Assembly: GCA_009839635.1 (NCBI GenBank)
Contig: VXPJ01000014.1
Coordinates: forward strand, 1-12,971
Origin: Pseudomonadota bacterium
GTDB lineage: Bacteria > Pseudomonadota > Gammaproteobacteria > UBA4575
Reading direction: 5' to 3'
Length of the DNA stretch: 12,971 nucleotides
In this document: positions 1 through 6,897 of the stretch, piece after piece
How positions within the stretch are numbered: the first letter of the stretch is position 1
Layout of the letters: each line of letters opens with the position of its first letter
Program-made: the position numbers and the translations under genes
The notes under the pieces: model-generated
Databases searched by the model: none
What the model saw: only the letters and a program-made list of their open reading frames with translations
What the model was told of the DNA's origin: nothing

Positions 1-1
1 G

Positions 2-130
2 GACCATGCAGATGTAAACGCTGCATTGAACATACTGGCCTTCGGGAATGGGGCTGCTGGACGTGGAGGTGGCGGGGTTGCCCGGCCTGTGAAACGTCAA
101 ATGGATACTGATCGTCTATTGCGGACTTAA
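2..130 (+). CDS. tnpB: TnpB-type RNA-guided nuclease, C-terminal end only (partial at window edge)
   Basis: An open frame enters from the left edge and ends at TAA 128-130, giving 42 residues. It begins DHADVNAALNILAFGNGAAG, which matches the end of the OrfB/TnpB zinc-ribbon region, where an Asp-x-Asn-Ala-Ala-x-Asn-Ile signature follows the last Cys pair and carries a RuvC-type catalytic Asp (family knowledge). The tail after it (GRGGGGVARPVKRQ) is the low-complexity, basic end common in these proteins. TnpB of IS200/IS605 and IS1341-type elements is a nuclease guided by an omega RNA made from the 3' end of the gene and the element's right end. The Cys residues and most of the RuvC domain lie outside the window, so activity and completeness cannot be judged. 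It is unrelated to the genes downstream and is probably a mobile element that landed beside them. Confidence 0.8.
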   Translation, partial: DHADVNAALNILAFGNGAAGRGGGGVARPVKRQMDTDRLLRT

Positions 131-200
131 GTATATAATTCCCATATAGTTTATAAACGCCTGAACTGAAGAGTATAGAAACCCGGGTATAGATAGACCT
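131..200 (+). other. Short AT-rich gap between tnpB and the pcm-like gene; probable element right end
   Basis: This 70-base spacer should contain the right end of the TnpB element and the 3' part of its omega RNA, if the family pattern holds. I see no strong right-end hairpin. It also has TATAAT at 134-139, which could be a -10 box for the downstream gene, but no good -35 box stands 16-18 bases upstream. The exact boundary of the element cannot be set from this sequence alone. Confidence 0.3.
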
Positions 201-851
201 GTGGATATCGAACAAGCCAGATTTAACATGATTGAACAACAGATACGTCCCTGGGACGTTCTGGATGCCGGTGTGCTGGAAGTGATCCGGCTGACACCGC
301 GCGAACTGTTCGTTCCCGAACAGCATCACAACCTGGCATTTTCCGACCTGGAGATCCCCCTTTCACACGGGCAATACATGATGGCTCCGAAACTCGAGGC
401 ACGCATGCTTCAGGCCCTGCAGGTCAAACCCGGCGACAGGGTTCTTGAAATCGGCACAGGCGGTGGATTTGTGACGGCCTGTCTCGCCAGACTAAGCACT
501 CACGTGGACACTGTCGAATGGTTTGAAGATCTTTCGGTGCGGGCACAAAGCATCCTGGTAAAACTCGAAATTCAAAATGTCAGCTTTTTCCAAGGGGATG
601 CCCTGAGTGAATGTGCGGACCAGCAATACGATGTGATCGCCGTTACCGCTTCCATGCCCGTGTACCGGGATGTCTTTGAGAGTCGGCTGGCTGCGGATGG
701 GCGGATGTTCGTGGTAACGGGCCATGCCCCGGCCATGCAGGCACAACTGCTGACCCGAGTGGACCCAAAGGGATTGCATTGCACAACCTTGTTCGAAACC
801 AGCCTGCCTCCTCTGCTCGGTCTCGAAGAACCCGGGGCCTTCCAGCTGTGA
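201..851 (+). CDS. Pcm-like SAM-dependent methyltransferase (protein-L-isoaspartate O-methyltransferase family)
   Basis: A 216-residue class I methyltransferase. Motif I is VLEIGTGGG (81-89), followed by an acidic residue ending the second strand (TVEW, E106) and a GDAL motif IV region. Overall layout is that of Pcm, which methylates isoaspartyl residues in damaged proteins, using SAM in the cytoplasm. The usual substrate-side motif of true Pcm (GxGQTIS-P) is replaced here by HGQYMMAP (56-63), so this belongs to a divergent Pcm-like branch and its substrate is uncertain. The start is GTG 201, chosen because the MDIEQARFNMIEQQIRPW N-terminus looks typical of the Pcm-like proteins found next to tolC; ATG 228 would cut this off. 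The Shine-Dalgarno sequence is poor. Its stop overlaps the rhodanese start, implying one transcript with rhodanese, tolC and waaA. Confidence 0.85.
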   Translation: MDIEQARFNMIEQQIRPWDVLDAGVLEVIRLTPRELFVPEQHHNLAFSDLEIPLSHGQYMMAPKLEARMLQALQVKPGDRVLEIGTGGGFVTACLARLSTHVDTVEWFEDLSVRAQSILVKLEIQNVSFFQGDALSECADQQYDVIAVTASMPVYRDVFESRLAADGRMFVVTGHAPAMQAQLLTRVDPKGLHCTTLFETSLPPLLGLEEPGAFQL

Positions 852-1174
852 TGTTTGCGGAATACAGCCCGCGTGAACTGAAGAGCCATCTGGAACTTGC
901 CGACACCGAGCCGGTACTTCTCGATGTCCGGGAACCGTGGGAATATGAACGCTGCCACCTTCCCAAAACGACGCTAGTGCCCATGAGACAGATTCCGGGC
1001 ATGCTGCACGATCTTGACCCTGATCAGGAAATTGTCGTCATCTGTCACCACGGCATACGCAGTCGTGCGGTTGCCGGCTTCCTGGCAAAGCACAATTTCA
1101 CCAGGGTAATCAACCTTTCCACTGGAATGGATGGATGGGCCAAGGAAGTGGACCCCTCCATGCCGGTGTACTGA
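851..1174 (+). CDS. Single-domain rhodanese-like sulfurtransferase
   Basis: A 107-residue protein covering one rhodanese domain. It has the N-terminal LLDVREPWEYERCHLP block (23-38, the family's DVRExxEY-x-x-GHIP signature with Cys-His in place of Gly-His) and the active-site loop CHHGIRS with catalytic Cys65. The loop CxxGxRS is that of GlpE/PspE-like single-domain enzymes, which carry sulfur as a persulfide on the Cys. The physiological donor and acceptor cannot be read from sequence. The ATG at 851 shares its A with the TGA stop of the upstream gene (TGATG), a translational-coupling arrangement. A GTG at 848 is a possible alternative. The pairing of a Pcm-like gene and a rhodanese upstream of tolC recurs in gammaproteobacteria (established pattern, from memory). 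No signal peptide, so probably cytoplasmic. Confidence 0.9.
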   Translation: MFAEYSPRELKSHLELADTEPVLLDVREPWEYERCHLPKTTLVPMRQIPGMLHDLDPDQEIVVICHHGIRSRAVAGFLAKHNFTRVINLSTGMDGWAKEVDPSMPVY

Positions 1175-1202
1175 CCCGGCAGCCCCAGGCTTGGCAAACA
1201 TC

Positions 1203-2537
1203 GTGTACCTGAGCACCGCACCCCGCTTCTTCATGCTGCTGCTTGCCACATTGTGGATGGTTGTCCCTGTTCCCGCAGCCGCCAAGGGCCTGATGGACGT
1301 GTATGCCCTGGCCAAGCAGCACGATGCCGACATTCAAATCGCAGAATCCAGGTACCGGGCGGAAATCCAGAAAAAACCGATTGCCCGCGCCAACTTTCTG
1401 CCCCAGGTCGGCCTCGAGGCGAACACAGCTGATGTCCGCCAGGAGACCCGGGGACAAACCTTTGGGGTCCCTGGCAGGACAGTGAACTTCAATACTCACG
1501 GCTACGGCCTGAACCTCAGCCAGGCACTGTATCACCGGGACTTCTATGTGCAGTTTCGCCAGGCACAAAACTCGGTCGACAAGGCCAGGGTAGACCTGGA
1601 TGCAGCACACCAAAACCTGATCGTGCGCACGGCCGACGCCTACTTCAATGTGCTGGCCGCACAGGATGCGGTCACATTTCAAGAAGCAGAGAAAAAAGCC
1701 ATCGGCCGTCAGCTCAAGCAGGCCAAACAACATTTTGATGTGGGCATCATTGCGATCACGGACGTGCACGAAGCCCAGGCTTCCTATGATCTTGCCGTGG
1801 TCAAGGAAATCGAGGCGCTGAATGCGCTGGAAATCTCCAAGGCTGCACTGGAGGTGATCGTCACGCAACGACTGGACAATCTGTTCCCCTTGTCAAACCG
1901 CATGGAACTTGTTGCGCCAAGTCCGAACAACACCGAGGACTGGGTCGCCAAGGGCCTGCAACAAAACCTGGCATTGCTGTCGAGCGAACATGCAAGCAAG
2001 ATCGCCCGACAGGAAATCAAGTTACAGCAATCACGCCACCACCCTACACTCGATCTTGTCGGTTCGTACTCCCATCTTGACACCAGCGGGGTATCCGGCC
2101 CCAGGGAAATAGAAGACACCCAGCTGGGCCTCGAGTTCAGCATGCCGATCTTCCAAGGGGGCAAGACACATTACGGAACAAAACAGGCTCGCCACAATGC
2201 AGCGCTTGCACAAAACGAGTATGAGAAGGTACGGCGCCAGACCATTCAGGATGTGCGCGATGCCTACCTGAACGTGATTTCCGGAATCAGCCGTGTCGAA
2301 GCCCTGGCCACTGCCGTGGAATCCAACGAGTCAGCCGCCCGGGCAGCGGAGGCCGGATTCCAGGCCGGCACACGCACTTCGGTCGATGTGTTGCTCGCCG
2401 TGCAGGAGACTTTTCGTGCCAAGCGGGATCATGCACGCGCACGGTATGACTACCTGTTGCATACGCTGAAGCTCAAGCAGGCCACGGGAACCCTTTCGGT
2501 CGATGATTTACTAAAGATTGATGATTGGCTAGATTAG
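1203..2537 (+). CDS. tolC: TolC-family outer-membrane channel protein
   Basis: About 444 residues from GTG 1203. It begins with a signal peptide (one Arg, hydrophobic run FFMLLLATLWMVVPVP, likely cut after AAA near residue 27). Two OEP repeats follow, rich in long Ala/Gln/Glu helices; the mature N-terminus GLMDVYALAKQHDADIQIAE is typical of TolC (DLLxVYxxAxxxDP). The C-terminal repeat has the TRTSVDVLLAVQETFRAKRD segment that closes TolC proteins. TolC trimers form the outer-membrane duct for type I secretion and RND/MFS efflux; no pump partner is encoded nearby. The start is uncertain: ATG 1233 removes the basic n-region, TTG 1191 adds four residues, and the longest open frame (from 1131) overlaps the rhodanese gene. 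GTG 1203 is preferred because it keeps Arg before the hydrophobic core. It ends 5 bases before waaA. Confidence 0.92.
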   Translation: MYLSTAPRFFMLLLATLWMVVPVPAAAKGLMDVYALAKQHDADIQIAESRYRAEIQKKPIARANFLPQVGLEANTADVRQETRGQTFGVPGRTVNFNTHGYGLNLSQALYHRDFYVQFRQAQNSVDKARVDLDAAHQNLIVRTADAYFNVLAAQDAVTFQEAEKKAIGRQLKQAKQHFDVGIIAITDVHEAQASYDLAVVKEIEALNALEISKAALEVIVTQRLDNLFPLSNRMELVAPSPNNTEDWVAKGLQQNLALLSSEHASKIARQEIKLQQSRHHPTLDLVGSYSHLDTSGVSGPREIEDTQLGLEFSMPIFQGGKTHYGTKQARHNAALAQNEYEKVRRQTIQDVRDAYLNVISGISRVEALATAVESNESAARAAEAGFQAGTRTSVDVLLAVQETFRAKRDHARARYDYLLHTLKLKQATGTLSVDDLLKIDDWLD

Positions 2538-2542
2538 CCAGC

Positions 2543-3802
2543 ATGTCGAAACCGCTTCATCGCACCACCCTGCGATACAGGGCGCTGATACTTCTCCTCG
2601 TTCCTGTCGCGATCACCTACACGGTGTACCGGGCCGTGAAAGATGGGGGCTGGCGTTACCTGCTGCAACGTTTCGGCTTCGGCTACCCGCCTGTACAAGC
2701 CCCCTCTGTCCTGATCCATTGCGCCTCGGTGGGTGAGTTCAACGCTGCAAAGCCTTTGATCCTCAGGTTGCGTGAGCAATATCCGGACTACCACCTGATA
2801 ATTTCCACCAACACACCCACTGCCGCAAAACTGGTATCCGCACAGGCGGATGAAAGAATCACACATGTGTACATGCCGCTTGATTACCCGTTTGCAGTTA
2901 ACCGGCTGTTGATGCATGTACGTCCGGTCAGTGTACTGATCCTGGAAACCGAAATCTGGCCGACCTTGTTTTTTCAGACGGCGAAAAAAAGTATCGGTAT
3001 TGCCATTGTCAACGGGAGATTATCTGAAAAGACGTTGCGGGCCAGCAGGTTTTTCAAGAACGAACAGCAGGCTTCGCTGAAAAACCTGAGCCTGGTTCTG
3101 GCACGTTCCGAGGAAGACTACTTGAGATTTCTGGATCTCGGAGCCGAGCCCCATAGCACGCATGTTACCGGCAACCTGAAATATGCTGCGGCCCGCACCG
3201 GCAAGTCCTCCTGCAGCACTGCTTTCAAATACCCCTTCTTGCTGGCGGTCTCCACACACGAAGACGAGGAACTGCAACTGGCACAGCACCTGCCACTGCT
3301 GCAAGAGAAAAATCATCTGCTGGTGATCGCACCGAGATACCCGGAGCGAAGCCAGGCCCTGCGCTATCAGTTGCAGCAGGAAAACTGGACGGTGAGTTTG
3401 CACAGCCAACGGCATGGCGCTGCAGAACGGACCGACATTTATATCATCGATGCGCTGGGCCAGCTAGACGGATTTTTCAGTGAAGCTACACTGGTATTCG
3501 TAGGTGGCTCCTTGATCTCCCGTGGGGGTCACAACCTCCTGGAACCTGCAGGCTTTGGCAAGTGTACGGTCGTGGGACCGCATACCGACAACTTTGCACT
3601 GGAGACAAAAGAACTGAAAGAGGCAGGGGCACTCGTCCAGGTTTCTGACAACCGAGAACTGGGACTTCAGCTGGCCCACCTGCTGGACAATGCAGAAGCA
3701 CGGAACCAGTACGGGGAAAATGCCCAGCAGTTTGTCCGGCACAAGGCCAGTGTACTGGACAGCTACCTCAGGCATCTACAGCCGATACTTCAGCTGCGCT
3801 AG
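2543..3802 (+). CDS. waaA: 3-deoxy-D-manno-octulosonate (Kdo) transferase WaaA
   Basis: A 419-residue GT30 enzyme that moves Kdo from CMP-Kdo to lipid IVA at the cytoplasmic face of the inner membrane, starting the LPS core. The N-terminus has a membrane anchor (ALILLLVPVAITYTVYRAV, about 14-32). Next come HCASVGEFNAAKPL, with the conserved Glu65 that matches the proposed general base of WaaA, then ETEIWP and IVNGRLSEK. The C-terminal nucleotide-binding half has FVGGSLISRGGHNLLEPAGFGK and GPHTDNF. All family signatures look intact. ATG 2543 is chosen over an in-frame TTG at 2525 that lies within tolC. Number of Kdo residues added cannot be read from sequence, but the adjoining kdkA suggests a single-Kdo transferase, as in Haemophilus (inference). 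The TAG stop shares a CTAG with the convergent kdkA stop. Confidence 0.96.
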   Translation: MSKPLHRTTLRYRALILLLVPVAITYTVYRAVKDGGWRYLLQRFGFGYPPVQAPSVLIHCASVGEFNAAKPLILRLREQYPDYHLIISTNTPTAAKLVSAQADERITHVYMPLDYPFAVNRLLMHVRPVSVLILETEIWPTLFFQTAKKSIGIAIVNGRLSEKTLRASRFFKNEQQASLKNLSLVLARSEEDYLRFLDLGAEPHSTHVTGNLKYAAARTGKSSCSTAFKYPFLLAVSTHEDEELQLAQHLPLLQEKNHLLVIAPRYPERSQALRYQLQQENWTVSLHSQRHGAAERTDIYIIDALGQLDGFFSEATLVFVGGSLISRGGHNLLEPAGFGKCTVVGPHTDNFALETKELKEAGALVQVSDNRELGLQLAHLLDNAEARNQYGENAQQFVRHKASVLDSYLRHLQPILQLR

Positions 3803-4536
3803 TTCGTGTTGTAGCCTTGCATCAAGGATTGAAAATCCTGCCCGGAATAATGAAATGAAAGCTCCCTTTTTTTGAGCTTGAGCAAAGATCGCTGCAGTCT
3901 GGCCAGATTCTTTTTCCCGGTAGTGCCTGTGTTTTTGCCAACCACTGCCCGGTCAAAATCGACCAGAAACACGGACTCTTTCTCGTCGAGCAGAACATTG
4001 TGTGCGTTCAGATCAGCATGGTTGCAGTTGTTGTCGTGAAACTGCCTGATCACAGCCCCGATCCTGCGCCAGGTATCGACCGAGAGAGGGTTTTTTGCCA
4101 GCCTGGAACTCAGTGATTGTGTCTCTGGGATAAGCCGGGTCACGATATCTGCGCGGTAGGTACAACCCTCTTTTCGCACATGGGCGGCAACCGGGGTCGG
4201 CACAGGCAGGTTCAACTGCCGCAGGGTACACAGGGTCTGCAGTTCACCAATTGCCCGGGTCCTGTGCAGTCCAAGCCAGAGATAGCTGTCGCTGATGAAC
4301 CTGGCTACTGCACCGCCGCGGTAATAGTGCCGCAATACCAGATCCTTCTGGTGGTAGGTAAACAGGTGCAGCCCCTGCCGGCCTTTGATATCGGCAGGCA
4401 ACAGCCGCCTGTAATGCAGGGCCGGATCAGAAGAAAGGAATTCAGGACGAAACAAATCAACCTGGAATTCGGAATACAGGCTTTTGTTGTAGGCAACAAT
4501 GTCGTTACCATAGCGGTTGAATTCAAGCGAATCCAT
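3799..4536 (-). CDS. kdkA: 3-deoxy-D-manno-octulosonic acid (Kdo) kinase
   Basis: A 245-residue small protein kinase-like fold. The catalytic loop is HADLNAHNVLL (H173, D175, N180) and the metal-binding motif is LVDFDRA (D193, D195). The N-terminal half carries the LVLRHYYRGG segment (67-75) typical of KdkA and a proline-rich hinge PVPTPVAAHV. KdkA phosphorylates O-4 of Kdo on lipid A using ATP (characterised in Haemophilus influenzae). The length and both motif blocks fit the family. It is convergent with waaA, overlapping by four bases, and divergent from the GT9 gene, with 44 bases between start codons. I see no clear promoter in that gap. Because it acts on the product of its neighbour WaaA, the two genes form a functional pair although on opposite strands. 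Confidence 0.93.
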   Translation of the reverse strand: MDSLEFNRYGNDIVAYNKSLYSEFQVDLFRPEFLSSDPALHYRRLLPADIKGRQGLHLFTYHQKDLVLRHYYRGGAVARFISDSYLWLGLHRTRAIGELQTLCTLRQLNLPVPTPVAAHVRKEGCTYRADIVTRLIPETQSLSSRLAKNPLSVDTWRRIGAVIRQFHDNNCNHADLNAHNVLLDEKESVFLVDFDRAVVGKNTGTTGKKNLARLQRSLLKLKKRELSFHYSGQDFQSLMQGYNTN

Positions 4537-4580
4537 GGATACTGCTTTTGCGGTTGTTCCTCGGCTTCAACTCACTCGAT

Positions 4581-5621
4581 ATGGGCAGCTCACCAACATC
4601 CATTTGTATCCTGCGACTCTCCGCGATTGGAGATGTCACGCATATGGTACCGGTTGTACGCACGATCCAGAAATACTGGCCTGATACTGAACTTACCTGG
4701 ATCATCGGAAATCACGAGGCCAAACTGGTCGGCGACATTCCCGGAATTGAGTTTATCAAGTTTGACAAGACAAAGGGGCTGGGCAGCTATCGTTCCATTG
4801 CCCGGCAAACCCGGCACCGGAAGTTTGACGTACTGCTCTGTGCCCAAGTCTCACTGAGAGCCAACCTCCTCAGCACACTTATAAATGCGGATCTGAAACT
4901 CGGGTACGACAGGGAGCGCTCCAAGGACCTGCATTCTTTTTTTGTTCATCACCATATCAAGCCGGTACCGCAACAGCACGTCCTTGACAGCTTCTTCAGC
5001 TTCATCGAACACATCGGTTTGCCGGACCGCGATATGCGCTGGGAGTACAACATCCCGGACAGCTCCTATCAATTTGCACAAGAGCATCTGGAAGATGATC
5101 GTTTCAAGGTGATTATCAGTCCCTGCTCAAGCCACCCGCTCAGAAACTGGCGAGCAGAACGCTATGCAGCGGCTGCCGATCATGCCATCCGCTCACTCGA
5201 TGCCCAGGTCATACTCTGCGGCGGGAGATCCCCGACAGAGCTCCAGATGGGGCAGGAGATTGAAGCCTGCATGCAGATGAAGGCCTTAAACCTGATTGGC
5301 AAAGACACTTTGAAAAAATTTCTTGCCCTGTTGCAAGGCGCAGATGTCATCATCTCGCCAGACTCCGGTCCTGCACATCTGGCGACCGGGCTTGGCACGC
5401 CAGTCATTGGACTTTACGCGGCTAGTAACCCCAAGCGAAGCGGCCCCTACTTCAGCCAGCAGTGGTGTGTGGACAAATATGGAGCAGCAGCGCAGGCTTT
5501 CAAAAACAAATCCGCAAATGAATTAAAATGGGGAGCGAAACTGGAATATCCAGGGGTCATGGACCTGATCACCGTGGATGAAGTAACTTCCAGGCTAGAC
5601 ACCCTCGTCAACCATCAATAA
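4581..5621 (+). CDS. Glycosyltransferase family 9 protein (heptosyltransferase-like, LPS core)
   Basis: A 346-residue GT-B enzyme of the ADP-heptose:LPS heptosyltransferase family. The N-terminal motif ILRLSAIGDVTHMVPVVRTI (10-29) has the conserved Gly-Asp (D18), which corresponds to the catalytic Asp of WaaC. The C-terminal donor-binding block is SPDSGPAHLATGLGTPVIGL with D261 and H266, followed by YAASNPKRSGPY. These show a WaaC/WaaF/WaaQ-type enzyme, but I cannot tell which core position or sugar it uses, so no symbol is given. Next to kdkA it is a candidate for the transferase acting on phosphorylated Kdo. ATG 4581 is used; an upstream in-frame TTG at 4548 would add 11 residues lacking family character. 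It is followed after 23 bases by the DUF6165 gene, probably in one transcript. Confidence 0.88.
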   Translation: MGSSPTSICILRLSAIGDVTHMVPVVRTIQKYWPDTELTWIIGNHEAKLVGDIPGIEFIKFDKTKGLGSYRSIARQTRHRKFDVLLCAQVSLRANLLSTLINADLKLGYDRERSKDLHSFFVHHHIKPVPQQHVLDSFFSFIEHIGLPDRDMRWEYNIPDSSYQFAQEHLEDDRFKVIISPCSSHPLRNWRAERYAAAADHAIRSLDAQVILCGGRSPTELQMGQEIEACMQMKALNLIGKDTLKKFLALLQGADVIISPDSGPAHLATGLGTPVIGLYAASNPKRSGPYFSQQWCVDKYGAAAQAFKNKSANELKWGAKLEYPGVMDLITVDEVTSRLDTLVNHQ

Positions 5622-5644
5622 ACCACCAATATAAAATCTGTACC

Positions 5645-6034
5645 ATGGAAAATATCTCTATACCCGTATCGCCAGGCGAGTTACTGGATAAAATTACCAT
5701 ACTGGAAATCAAAACCGAACAGATTTCCGACAATGAGAAACTGCACAACGTCAAAACAGAACTGGATTTGCTCGGCCAAGTCTGGGATCAGACTTCCATG
5801 GACAATGATGCCGTGCACCAACTCAAGCAGTCCCTTAAGGCAACAAACATGGATTTGTGGGAAATTGAAGACAGAATCCGTATTAAGGAAGCACAAAAAG
5901 AATTCGATCAGGAATTTGTAGAACTCGCACGTTCCGTGTATGTACAAAATGACAAGCGCGCAGCTACCAAGAAAAAAATCAACGTTCTGCTCGGCTCAGG
6001 CATCATGGAAGAAAAATCATACGCTGATTACTGA
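5645..6034 (+). CDS. DUF6165 family protein, function unknown
   Basis: A 129-residue soluble, mostly helical protein. It starts with ISIPVSPGELLDKITILEIK and holds NMDLWEIEDRIRIKEAQKEF, ELARSVYVQNDKRAATKKKI and a closing GIMEEKSYADY. From memory these are the recognisable blocks of DUF6165, a small uncharacterised family often beside sugar-transferase or polysaccharide genes. Charged heptad-like stretches in the middle suggest a coiled coil or helical hairpin; there is no signal peptide or membrane segment. It sits 23 bases after the GT9 gene, same strand, so a role with that enzyme or with sugar assembly is likely, but no activity is known. Start ATG 5645 has no strong Shine-Dalgarno sequence. 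It is the last gene of the GC-richer block. Confidence 0.8.
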   Translation: MENISIPVSPGELLDKITILEIKTEQISDNEKLHNVKTELDLLGQVWDQTSMDNDAVHQLKQSLKATNMDLWEIEDRIRIKEAQKEFDQEFVELARSVYVQNDKRAATKKKINVLLGSGIMEEKSYADY

Positions 6035-6088
6035 ATTGTCGCTTACGTCAAGTATTGTTTTATCTTGAGGACAACGGAGAGCAAATTG

Positions 6089-6895
6089 ATGGCTAATGTG
6101 CGTTTGGTGCAGACAGAAGAGCGCCTAGCAACAAAGCAGAAATACAAAGTGTTATTCCTAGGGTATAACGAAGCTAAAACTTTGCTTATACATTTTCTTC
6201 TCAAGAGCAATTGCAAAGTTTGGCATACGGAACAGTTAATCCACGACGTTTCTGAATATGACTTAGTCATAAGTTTTGGCTACAGGCACATTTTGTCCCC
6301 AAAAGTGCTTGCAACAGCAAAGCGCCCGATCATTAATCTTCACATTGGCTATTTGCCTTATAACAGAGGCACCCATCCTAATTTTTGGGCGTTTTATGAT
6401 GGCACGCCAAGTGGGGTCACCATACATTTTCTTGATGAAGACATTGATACTGGAGATATTCTATTTCAAAGATATGTAAATTTTGATAACGGAGAAGTTA
6501 CATTCGAGGACACTTATGCCCGGCTTGTATGTGAGGTCGAAACGCTCTTTAAAGAGAACTTAAATGCAATACTGAACAATGAATTGATGCCGTTTAAGCA
6601 AAGAGGTAATGGGACATACCATAATGCGGAGGATCTACCAACTCAGTTTTCTGGCTGGACTTCAAATATAGCGGAAGAAATTGCAAGACTTGATCAATCC
6701 GACGCTGCCATTTCAAATGAAAAATTATTGTTGATCGATGAGATAGAAACTGTACGACGCAGTAATAATGTTAATTGGATGGATTTGCTAAGACTGGCAT
6801 TTGCCAAAGCACCAAATGAGGCAAAGAAAATCATTCGACGGATAAATTCTGACGATAACAAAATTTCTGAACTGTTCAAAAAACTTGGAGAGTAG
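6089..6895 (+). CDS. Sugar N-formyltransferase (formyl_trans_N domain)
   Basis: A 268-residue protein. The formyltransferase core has the catalytic triad of the family: NLH (N83, H85) within INLHIGYLPYNRGTHPNFWA, and D120 in DEDIDTGDIL. These match Asn106, His108 and Asp144 of E. coli PurN. Enzymes of this kind move the formyl group of N10-formyltetrahydrofolate to an amine; in surface-sugar loci the acceptor is an amino sugar nucleotide (as in VioF, ArnA and FdtF). A helical C-terminal extension of about 100 residues follows the core. ATG 6089 is preferred over TTG 6065 because GGAGAG stands 7 bases before it. The gene ends 2 bases before pseI and probably shares its transcript. The likely acceptor is the 4-amino group made by PseC, replacing the acetyl group that PseH normally adds (inference). 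Confidence 0.85.
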   Translation: MANVRLVQTEERLATKQKYKVLFLGYNEAKTLLIHFLLKSNCKVWHTEQLIHDVSEYDLVISFGYRHILSPKVLATAKRPIINLHIGYLPYNRGTHPNFWAFYDGTPSGVTIHFLDEDIDTGDILFQRYVNFDNGEVTFEDTYARLVCEVETLFKENLNAILNNELMPFKQRGNGTYHNAEDLPTQFSGWTSNIAEEIARLDQSDAAISNEKLLLIDEIETVRRSNNVNWMDLLRLAFAKAPNEAKKIIRRINSDDNKISELFKKLGE

Positions 6896-6897
6896 AG

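Noticed and set aside
1110..1868. 252-residue minus-strand open frame
   Set aside because: Antisense to tolC, which has a signal peptide and TolC repeats; the reverse frame shows no recognisable domain.
4117..4857. 246-residue plus-strand open frame
   Set aside because: Lies mostly antisense to kdkA and runs into the GT9 gene; composition is irregular and no family motif is seen, while kdkA shows full kinase motifs.
6036..6064. TTGTCG and TTTATC with a 17-base spacer before the formyltransferase gene
   Set aside because: Only three of six matches in the -10 box, without its final T; not strong enough to list as a promoter.
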